A stretch of 25,376 nt of DNA, taken from Moraxella bovis. GTDB lineage: Bacteria > Pseudomonadota > Gammaproteobacteria > Pseudomonadales > Moraxellaceae. Position 1 is the stretch's first letter; each line of letters begins with the position of its first letter. The stretch spans positions 1 to 25,376 of the forward strand of contig NZ_MUXV01000041.1 in assembly GCF_002014975.1 (NCBI RefSeq), read 5' to 3'. The notes below the pieces were generated by a model that was given only the letters and a program-made list of their open reading frames with translations, was not told the DNA's origin and made no database searches. Below are positions 17,153 to 23,428 of the stretch, one piece after another. Made by a program: the position numbers and the translations under genes.

Positions 17153-17171
17153 CACGCCCCCATGCTAACAA

Positions 17172-19235
17172 TCAGTTGTCAGCAAAAACATCATCGTTGG
17201 ATAGCTTAAAGCCAGATACTGACTCTTGCAAGGCTGCCGCCATCTCGTTTAGACGACCCACCGAACGAGCAGTCGCCATCGTACCTGATGAAGTTTGCGA
17301 GGTAATATCTTGAATGATGTTCATCGTGCTAGAAATATGACCTGCAGAGGTGGCTTGCTGACGGGCAGCGTTTGAGATGTTTTGGATTAAATCTGCCAGT
17401 GTGTTCGATACGGTTTGCACCTCGTCTAGTGCCTCGCCTGCGTCTTTGGCAAGTTTTGCACCTTTTACAACTTCTGCAGTGGTAGACTCCATCGATGATA
17501 CCGCTTCATTGGTATCCGCCTGAATGGTCTTAACCAGTGTCTCAATCTGACGAGTCGCCGCAGCCGAACGTTCTGCCAGTCGCTGTACCTCGTCGGCAAC
17601 GACCGCAAAACCACGACCTGCCTCACCTGCCATCGATGCCTGAATGGCGGCGTTCAAGGCCAGAATATTGGTTTGGTCGGCAATGTCGTTAATCAATCCA
17701 ACAATATCACCAATCTCTTGAGACGATTCACCCAGACGCTTAATACGCTTAGAGGTTTCTTGAATCTGATTACGGATGGTGTTCATGCCCTCAATAGAGC
17801 GTTGTACCACGTCCGCACCGTTTTGAGCAATGGCAACCGAACGCTGGGCAACCGAGGCAGACTCTGAAGCGTTGGCAGATACTTGGTCAATCGACACCGC
17901 CATCTCATTAATCGCGGCAGACACGCCTGCAATCTCTTGGGCTTGGTGCTCGGACGCTTCGGCAAGCTCTACCGCGGTCATCTGTGTTTGTTGTGATGAC
18001 TGGGCAACTCGGTCAGCAGTGGTGTTAATGGCAAGTACCAGCTGACGCAGTTGGTCGATGGCGAAGTTCACCGAGTCGGCAATCGCCCCCGTAAAATCTT
18101 CTGATACGGTGGCGTTTACGGTCAAGTCACCTTCTGCTAGGTCGCCCAATTCATCAAGCAGTCGCAAAATCGCCATTTGTGAGCGTTCGTTTTCTTCTTG
18201 GATTTGTCTGGCTCGTGCCGCTTCTTTTTCCATCTCTTGACGCTGACGCATGTTTTCTTTTTCACTAATGCGTAATTCTTGACTGTTTTGCTGTCTTAGC
18301 AAACGATACAAAGCAAATGCCAAAGCAAGAGCACTAAGTAGCAACAAAAGTGCAGGGATTAGAATGCTTTTTTGGGTAATAATGCCACGGTCAATCTTGG
18401 AAAGTTGCTCTTGGGTCTTAGTAGCAAGGTCAGTGAGTGCTTGGGCAGATTCACGAGATTGGATGGTGGGGTTACTTAGGTCAGTCAATTGACTGATGAC
18501 AGGCTTCACCATCTGCTGATAGGTATCATCAATGGCTTGCAAGGATGGGGAGGCTTGCCCATAGACTGCTTGCTGGTTTTTTAAGATGCGTGTAAAATTT
18601 GACACTTCTTCTTTAAACTCATCGGTATTGGTGCCTGTACTGCTGGTCAATGCCGCCATTTTTTCGCTGATGCGTTCAAGGCGTAGAATCTGCTCTTGGA
18701 TTTCTTTGATGGTGGCAGATGACAGCCCTACTTTTATCGCCTGATCGGTAACACTCGCATACTGCTTTTGCATTTGACGAGCGGCATCTTGAACCTGATT
18801 TTGTAAATCTTGCAAAGCGTTGACGTCGTTTTGATGTGTGACGATATAATCGACACTGCTTTTTTTAGACTGCCAATCACTGCTGATGGCGTTGATCGCC
18901 TCTGCATCGCCCACCATTTTGTTATTTTGCAGGCGTGATAATGCCAACTCATAGGACTGCACGTTTGTCAGTAACTTGGCATAAGCAGCTTTACTAACAT
19001 CAAAATCACGAGAAAACGTGGCGTCATTGACATCTTTGACGATATTTACCGCACTGACTTCCAGCTGATTGACATCGCCAAGATAATCGGTTACTTTTAG
19101 AAGTGAATACCCCAAATACGCCAAGCTAAACATGGCAATGAACCCAGAGATGATGAGTAGCATCCACCACTTTTTCTCTGAATCTGACGTTGGTGCGACC
19201 ACTAGGGGTTCTGAGACTTTGCTCACATCATTCAT
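17172..19235 (-). CDS. pilJ: PilJ, methyl-accepting chemoreceptor of the type IV pilus system
   Basis: The inner-membrane receptor that signals to ChpA through CheW-type proteins. In P. aeruginosa it links pilus retraction and surface contact to the kinase. The 687 residues include TM1 at about 24-45, a periplasmic helical sensor region at 46-290, TM2 at about 291-313, and a HAMP-like segment with [11 protein letters not shown] at 363-373. A long coiled-coil signalling domain follows, with its hairpin tip near 505-550 ([14 protein letters not shown], then [18 protein letters not shown]). The PilJ-type variant [12 protein letters not shown] is present in the tip. The ATG has AGGAT upstream. 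It begins a second block of the cluster after a 280-base gap, so it may have its own promoter. Confidence 0.96.
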   Translation of the reverse strand: MNDVSKVSEPLVVAPTSDSEKKWWMLLIISGFIAMFSLAYLGYSLLKVTDYLGDVNQLEVSAVNIVKDVNDATFSRDFDVSKAAYAKLLTNVQSYELALSRLQNNKMVGDAEAINAISSDWQSKKSSVDYIVTHQNDVNALQDLQNQVQDAARQMQKQYASVTDQAIKVGLSSATIKEIQEQILRLERISEKMAALTSSTGTNTDEFKEEVSNFTRILKNQQAVYGQASPSLQAIDDTYQQMVKPVISQLTDLSNPTIQSRESAQALTDLATKTQEQLSKIDRGIITQKSILIPALLLLLSALALAFALYRLLRQQNSQELRISEKENMRQRQEMEKEAARARQIQEENERSQMAILRLLDELGDLAEGDLTVNATVSEDFTGAIADSVNFAIDQLRQLVLAINTTADRVAQSSQQTQMTAVELAEASEHQAQEIAGVSAAINEMAVSIDQVSANASESASVAQRSVAIAQNGADVVQRSIEGMNTIRNQIQETSKRIKRLGESSQEIGDIVGLINDIADQTNILALNAAIQASMAGEAGRGFAVVADEVQRLAERSAAATRQIETLVKTIQADTNEAVSSMESTTAEVVKGAKLAKDAGEALDEVQTVSNTLADLIQNISNAARQQATSAGHISSTMNIIQDITSQTSSGTMATARSVGRLNEMAAALQESVSGFKLSNDDVFADN

Positions 19236-19515
19236 TTTGCTTATCCTTTATAAAACCGAGCCACTTATCAATATCGCCCGCTTCTTACTTAACTGATACA
19301 ACTCATCAATTCCACCACTTGTTGATGAAATGCTTTTGATTGGTTTTACATTTGCTCAAACACACTGGGCGTGACCACCCTATAACACAAATGATATTTT
19401 TAGAAATATTTATGACACAATTTGTCATTGGCAAAAAAATTTTAGCATGCTGGCAAGTTTTGATTTTATAGCAAACACTTAGGCTGTCAAAATCAACAAC
19501 ACACCACCAGCATAA
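19236..19515 (-). promoter_or_regulatory. Intergenic region between pilI and pilJ with two dyads
   Basis: A 280-base AT-rich gap inside an otherwise tight cluster. It holds two adjacent dyads: ATATTT-TTAG-AAATAT at 19394-19409 and ATGACA-CAATT-TGTCAT at 19412-19428. A longer 8-base inverted repeat (19460-19467 with 19489-19496) lies just past the pilI stop but has no clean T run. A separate pilJ promoter and a regulator-binding site are plausible; I could not fix -35 and -10 boxes. Confidence 0.4.
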
Positions 19516-20046
19516 TTAGCCTAACGCTGCATTTAGATACTCTGTATCATGAAACAGCAAAGACGGCATAACCACATGCCATGCCTTATCATCTTTGACA
19601 AATCTGCCGTGGTTATACGGAGCAAAGGGCGACTCTTCAGGCAAAGGTACATCTTGGTACTCACTGCCTGAAAACTGCACCATGCCTGTCACTTGATCCA
19701 CCAAAATACCCGAAAAAAAGCCGTCTTGGTCAACAACCATCACCTTTTTGTTTTTAAGGCGCTCATGGCTGTCAATGTTTAAAAATTTTGCCAAATCCGC
19801 CAAAGGCAACAGTCGTCCCCGTACGTTCGCCACGCCGAGTAGCCACGGCTTGGTCAAGGGAATGGGGGTTAGTTCAGGCACCGCCAAAATCTCAGATACC
19901 TCGCCCATCGGAGCGACAAATTCTTGCCCGCCCACTTCAAAGGCAATGCCAATCCACTGTGTATAATCCGAGTCATGTCGCCCTGTCGCCCGAGCCTTGG
20001 CAAGGTCGGCAAGACGCAAAAGCTCAATAAAACCAAAAGATGCCAT
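19516..20046 (-). CDS. pilI: PilI, CheW-like coupling protein
   Basis: A 176-residue cytoplasmic scaffold that joins PilJ to ChpA. The CheW domain fills most of the protein: WIGIAFEVGGQEFVAPMGEV at 31-50, the receptor-contact strand LGVANVRGRLLPLADL at 70-85, and VMVVDQDGFFSGILVDQV in the second subdomain. The N-terminal helix FGFIELLRLADLAKARA is typical of PilI. The ATG lies three bases past the pilH stop, and its ribosome-binding site (GCGGGG) is inside pilH, so translation of the two genes is probably coupled. It is the last gene of the pilGHI block. Confidence 0.94.
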   Translation of the reverse strand: MASFGFIELLRLADLAKARATGRHDSDYTQWIGIAFEVGGQEFVAPMGEVSEILAVPELTPIPLTKPWLLGVANVRGRLLPLADLAKFLNIDSHERLKNKKVMVVDQDGFFSGILVDQVTGMVQFSGSEYQDVPLPEESPFAPYNHGRFVKDDKAWHVVMPSLLFHDTEYLNAALG

Positions 20047-20049
20047 GAT

Positions 20050-20424
20050 TTACCCCGCAGATACACTCATGACAGAACGAATGACTCTGATGAGCTCTTC
20101 TTCGTTAATGGGCTTAGTTAAGTATTCTTTTGCCCCTTGACGCTTACCCCACACACGGTCTGTCTCTTGGTTTTTGGTGCTGACAATAACCACAGGAATG
20201 TGGGCAGTCTTTGGCTCACGGGTGATTTTACGGGTTGCTTGAAAGCCGTTCATCTCAGGCATGACGATGTCCATAAGCACCACATCGGGCATGACTTCAA
20301 TCGCTTTGGCACAGCCATCTTCGCCATTATCCGCCTCAAACATCTCAAAGCCATTTTTGACCAAAATTTCACGAAATCGCAACATTTCTGTTGGCGAATC
20401 ATCCACAACTAAGACTTTTGCCAT
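20050..20424 (-). CDS. pilH: PilH, single-domain response regulator
   Basis: A 124-residue CheY-like receiver with no output domain. The acidic pocket is D8/D9 (VLVVDDS), the phosphoacceptor is D52 (VVLMDIVMPEMNG), the switch residue is S82 (VVIVSTKNQ), and K104 is in LTKP. In P. aeruginosa PilH works downstream of ChpA and is linked to pilus retraction or to acting as a phosphate sink. The W in DRVWGKRQGAKEY is typical of PilH and separates it from PilG. AGGAG lies 6 bases before the ATG. It sits between pilG (63-base gap) and pilI (3-base gap), so it is in the same transcript. Confidence 0.95.
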   Translation of the reverse strand: MAKVLVVDDSPTEMLRFREILVKNGFEMFEADNGEDGCAKAIEVMPDVVLMDIVMPEMNGFQATRKITREPKTAHIPVVIVSTKNQETDRVWGKRQGAKEYLTKPINEEELIRVIRSVMSVSAG

Positions 20425-20487
20425 GTCTGTCTCCTATATTAAATGAATTTAACTTCTAACTAATCATCAAGAAGTCAAGAGAGCCGA

Positions 20488-20862
20488 CTAGCGAAAGCGA
20501 CTGATGGTCGCAAACAAGTCTTCTTTACTAAATGGTTTGGTCAAATACTCGTTTGAGCCCACGATACGTCCACGAGCTTTGTCAAACAGACCATCTTTGG
20601 ACGATAGCATGATGACAGGTTTTTGGGCGTATTCTGGGTGATTTTTAATCATTGAGCAGGTTTGATACCCATCAAGGCGTGGCATCATAATGTCCACAAA
20701 GATGATGTCAGGGTTAGTCTCAACGATTTTTGATAAAGCATCAAAGCCATCAACGGCAGTAATCACTTCACAGCCTTCTTTTTGGAGTAGGGCTTCGGCG
20801 GTACGACGGATGGTTTTTGAGTCGTCAATAATCATGACTTTAAGACCAGCAAATTCACTCAC
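20488..20862 (-). CDS. pilG: PilG, single-domain response regulator
   Basis: A 124-residue CheY-like receiver, the first gene of the chemosensory cluster. The pocket is D13/D14 (VMIIDDSKTIRR), the phosphoacceptor is D57 (IIFVDIMMPRLDGYQTC), the switch is S87 or S88 (VIMLSSKDGLFDKARGR), and K109 is in LTKPFSKED. These segments are characteristic of PilG, which in Pseudomonas promotes pilus extension and cAMP signalling. The start is GTG, with AGGAT about 6 bases upstream (AGGATAATCCCGTG). It diverges from the lipoprotein gene at 21070 across a 207-base region. Confidence 0.95.
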   Translation of the reverse strand: MSEFAGLKVMIIDDSKTIRRTAEALLQKEGCEVITAVDGFDALSKIVETNPDIIFVDIMMPRLDGYQTCSMIKNHPEYAQKPVIMLSSKDGLFDKARGRIVGSNEYLTKPFSKEDLFATISRFR

Positions 20863-20893
20863 GGGATTATCCTTTTGTTTGGAAATGGATTGT

Positions 20894-20921
20894 AAATTAG
20901 AAATTGGTTAAATTTTGACAA
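20894..20921 (-). promoter_or_regulatory. Candidate pilG promoter
   Basis: On the minus strand TTGTCA (complement of 20916-20921, 5 of 6 to consensus) is followed after 16 bases by TAATTT (complement of 20894-20899, a weak -10). This would give a short leader before the pilG GTG. Confidence 0.4.
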
Positions 20922-21008
20922 TATTTTAGTCAGTAAAAACCTACTTTACTTTTTAGCACAAATAAGGCAAATTTTCCACTCTTTTTTGATAAAACAAAGG
21001 ATTTATGG

Positions 21009-21044
21009 GCTAAAAATATGATACGATAGCAAGATATTTTTAGC
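21009..21044. promoter_or_regulatory. Perfect 11-base inverted repeat between pilG and the lipoprotein gene
   Basis: GCTAAAAATAT at 21009-21019 and its exact inverse ATATTTTTAGC at 21034-21044 are separated by 14 bases. The element ends 25 bases before the lipoprotein ATG and overlaps a possible -10 (TATGAT, 21017-21022). A further TTTTTAGC lies at 20950-20957. It could be an operator or a leader hairpin; no T run follows the second arm as in a terminator. Confidence 0.5.
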
Positions 21045-21069
21045 GACCTGTTTTTATTGTCTTGTTATC

Positions 21070-22347
21070 ATGAACTTACCTTTTTGCCCATTGTCCTGCC
21101 AGTCATCTTGGCGGTCTCTGTCCGCCCTTGTGGCACTGTCCTTGTTGGTGAGTGCCTGCGAGCCTGTGCCTGACGCCAAACTGACCGATTTGGAGAGCTT
21201 TGATGACAAGCACGAGCGAGATGGGCTGGTGCATGGCAACACGGCTGTGCGTCCGCCCACCGATGCTGATAACGCCAAAATCACCATCAATGGCGACAAC
21301 GTCACCCTTGCCACCGCTCATGTCATGGCAATCAAGTCCGAGCGTTATCAGCCTGCCTTTCGCCTAGAAGGGGTCATCATCCCCCACAAGCAGACAACCA
21401 TCCCCCTACCCCAAGATAGCAAACTTGACCGCATGCTCGTCAAAGTAGGCGATACGGTCAAGGTGGGCGACATCGTGGGCAAGTTTTATCAAGAAACCGT
21501 CACTTTTGCTGATAACCCCGATAACAGTTCCAATGACAGCCTAGATGACAACAAAAGCGATGACGACACCATTGCCGATGATACTGACAAACAAACCACA
21601 AAAACACTAGAAAAATCCGAAAACCCATCTAAAAACACAAAAAAAATCAGCCCCCAAGAGCAGACTGATGGCACCGATGATGAGATGCCAATAGCCCCCA
21701 TCATCACCAAAACCCCCTTTGATGTCAAAAGTCCAATGACAGGCAAGGTAGATGCGATATTCATCAATGATAAAGACAAAATCCACCCCCAGACCACGCC
21801 TGTGCTTGTCATCTCCGATGAGCGGTTTATTAAGTTCATCAGCCCCTTGCCTGCCGACTTTGCCAATTATCTTGCCATCGGCGACGGGGTGAGCTTTGAC
21901 ACCGAAGATGGGCGAAGTTTTGGCGGTCAGATACAAGAGATTACCCCCAACCCCAAAGTGCGTGGCATGATGGAAATCCACGTCGCCATTACGCCCGAAC
22001 AAGTCAAAAAAGCCCAACTCACGCTTGGCGAACGGGTCGGCGGTTATGTCAATTATGGACAAATCGATGTGGGTGTACTTGTGCCTGCCTTTGCCATTTT
22101 TGATGATGAGCTAAACCCCATGGATTTGTCCGAGCTGACCAAACCACCCTATCGCCCTGCCACACCCCGCCCTGCATGGCTATGGACAGTGGGACAAGAT
22201 GAACGCTTGGCTTTATCCAAAATCGTCGTCATCGAATACCAACCCGAAAGCGACCAATATCTCATCGCAGGCATTGCCTTAGATGGTTTGGTCGTTCTTG
22301 CCGATTTGCCCAAACAAGCTCATGGCGGACGAGTACGTTTAAAATAA
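21070..22347 (+). CDS. Lipoprotein with split biotinyl-lipoyl domain, HlyD/membrane-fusion-protein-like
   Basis: A 425-residue exported lipoprotein; the signal peptide ends in the lipobox LVSAC with C30 as the lipidated residue. Residues 96-140 (FRLEGVIIPHKQTTIPLPQ, then LVKVGDTVKVGDIVGKF) form the first half of a biotinyl-lipoyl domain. Residues 218-250 (VKSPMTGKVDAIFINDKDKI, TPVLVIS) form the second half. Barrel-like strands follow (IGDGVSFDTEDGRSFGGQIQEITP; GERVGGYVNYGQIDVGVLVPAFAIF). In adaptors of RND or ABC efflux pumps a helical hairpin joins the two halves; here the joint (about 144-212) is an Asp/Ser/Thr/Lys-rich low-complexity stretch. No pump gene is beside it. A periplasmic adaptor-like role is inferred, and the partner is unknown. 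The ribosome-binding site is weak. Confidence 0.75.
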   Translation: MNLPFCPLSCQSSWRSLSALVALSLLVSACEPVPDAKLTDLESFDDKHERDGLVHGNTAVRPPTDADNAKITINGDNVTLATAHVMAIKSERYQPAFRLEGVIIPHKQTTIPLPQDSKLDRMLVKVGDTVKVGDIVGKFYQETVTFADNPDNSSNDSLDDNKSDDDTIADDTDKQTTKTLEKSENPSKNTKKISPQEQTDGTDDEMPIAPIITKTPFDVKSPMTGKVDAIFINDKDKIHPQTTPVLVISDERFIKFISPLPADFANYLAIGDGVSFDTEDGRSFGGQIQEITPNPKVRGMMEIHVAITPEQVKKAQLTLGERVGGYVNYGQIDVGVLVPAFAIFDDELNPMDLSELTKPPYRPATPRPAWLWTVGQDERLALSKIVVIEYQPESDQYLIAGIALDGLVVLADLPKQAHGGRVRLK

Positions 22348-22383
22348 CCCATAGACTATTATCTGCCCAATCTCACAATCATC

Positions 22384-22399
22384 TGTAACAATAGTTACA
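22384..22399 (+). promoter_or_regulatory. Dyad TGTAAC-AATA-GTTACA upstream of the response regulator gene
   Basis: A perfect 6-base inverted repeat with a 4-base spacer. It can also be read as a direct repeat GTAACAA/GTTACAA with 9-base period. The right half GTTACA matches the conserved half of the RstA box of enterobacteria, an OmpR-family regulator. It could be an autoregulatory site for the regulator at 22579. Confidence 0.4.
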
Positions 22400-22469
22400 A
22401 AGAGTGGGTAAATGTAGGCAAAATCGGCTAAAATACACCCCGTCATTTTAATTAAATAACAATTTACCC

Positions 22470-22497
22470 CTTGCCAAAGTGAATAAATATTGGCAAG
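22470..22497 (+). promoter_or_regulatory. Perfect 8-base inverted repeat upstream of the response regulator gene
   Basis: CTTGCCAA at 22470-22477 and TTGGCAAG at 22490-22497 are separated by 12 AT-rich bases. The second arm ends about 80 bases before the start codon. No T run follows, so an operator is more likely than a terminator. Confidence 0.45.
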
Positions 22498-22578
22498 ATA
22501 TAGCCATGATTTTTTCGCCCTTATTTTTGGGTTTTTTATAAAAGATAATTTAAATACTATTTGACATAAGGCATGACC

Positions 22579-23301
22579 ATGACCAAGCAAATCCTACTCA
22601 TCGAAGACGACCCAGATTTGGCAGAGCTTATCAGCGACTATCTGTCCATGAACTATTATGAAGTTCATCACGCCCCCACCGCCCAAGAAGGGCTTGACCT
22701 ATTAGAAGCCAAAGAGCGTGACATTAACCTTATCGTGCTTGACCTAATGCTCCCTGACATGGACGGCATGCAGGTCTGCCAAAAGGTGCGAGCCTCCAAG
22801 AATGTGATGATTAACAAAGTGCCAATCGTCATGCTCACCGCCAAGGGCGACACCACCGACCGTGTGCTGGGCTTAGAGATGGGGGCGGACGACTACATCG
22901 CCAAACCCTTTGAACCCCGTGAACTGCTGGCTCGTATCCGTGCGGTGCTACGCCGTCATGAGACCCCCAATCAAGCCGACACCAATTCAGGCAGTCTGAC
23001 CTTTGGGCGTTTGACGGTATTCCCCGACAGTCATGAAGTAACCATTGATGATAAAATCGTCCGTCTGACCACACACCAATTCCAGCTCCTGCACTACTTT
23101 GCCACCCATGCCGGCAAAGTGCTAAACCGTGAACAGCTCTGGCAAGCCATGCCAAACGATGACAGCTCTGAGAACATCGACCGCGCCATTGACGTTCATA
23201 TCTCACGCCTTAGAGCCTTGATTGAAGACAATCCTCGTCAGCCCAAACGTATCATTACCGTGCGTGGCGTGGGTTATCAGTTCGCCACCGACCAAGTATA
23301 A
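22579..23301 (+). CDS. OmpR-family response regulator transcription factor
   Basis: A 240-residue two-component DNA-binding regulator. The receiver is at 1-120: pocket D10/D11 (LLIEDDPD), phosphoacceptor D55 (LIVLDLMLPDMDG), switch T87 (VMLTAKGD), and K109 (DDYIAKPFEPRELLARIRAVLRR). The winged helix is at about 135-236, with RLTTHQFQLLHYFATHAG, NREQLW, the recognition region IDRAIDVHISRLRALIE, and VRGVGYQF. The ATG at 22579 is preferred because AAGG lies 7-8 bases upstream; an ATG two codons earlier would be too close to it. It follows the lipoprotein gene and precedes a histidine kinase, its likely partner, but a strong terminator lies between. Targets are not known. Confidence 0.93.
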   Translation: MTKQILLIEDDPDLAELISDYLSMNYYEVHHAPTAQEGLDLLEAKERDINLIVLDLMLPDMDGMQVCQKVRASKNVMINKVPIVMLTAKGDTTDRVLGLEMGADDYIAKPFEPRELLARIRAVLRRHETPNQADTNSGSLTFGRLTVFPDSHEVTIDDKIVRLTTHQFQLLHYFATHAGKVLNREQLWQAMPNDDSSENIDRAIDVHISRLRALIEDNPRQPKRIITVRGVGYQFATDQV

Positions 23302-23311
23302 TCACCACCAG

Positions 23312-23347
23312 ACATCCAATTCCTATGGGATTGGATGTTTGTTTTTT
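23312..23347 (+). terminator. Rho-independent terminator between response regulator and kinase genes
   Basis: ACATCCAAT (23312-23320) pairs with ATTGGATGT (23330-23338). The inner TCC/GGG can extend the stem to 12 pairs around TAT, and a T-rich tail (TTGTTTTTT) follows. It lies 10 bases after the regulator stop. Confidence 0.85.
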
Positions 23348-23428
23348 AATAGCGGTTTAGCAAATACACCAGCCAAACCAATACCCTGTTAGACTGCCAT
23401 TTTATTTTAAATCCACCTGCTACTATCC

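Noticed and set aside
17153..17155. GTG start of pilK directly before the chosen ATG
   Set aside because: The GGGGG ribosome-binding site would be about one base from the GTG; the ATG has usable spacing.
19441..19512. Terminator after pilI
   Set aside because: An 8-base inverted repeat with a 21-base spacer is present, but no T run follows on the minus strand, so termination is not supported.
23389..23412. Possible promoter for the histidine kinase (TTAGAC followed by an AT-rich segment)
   Set aside because: Spacing between any -35-like and -10-like words is wrong; the evidence is too weak to annotate.
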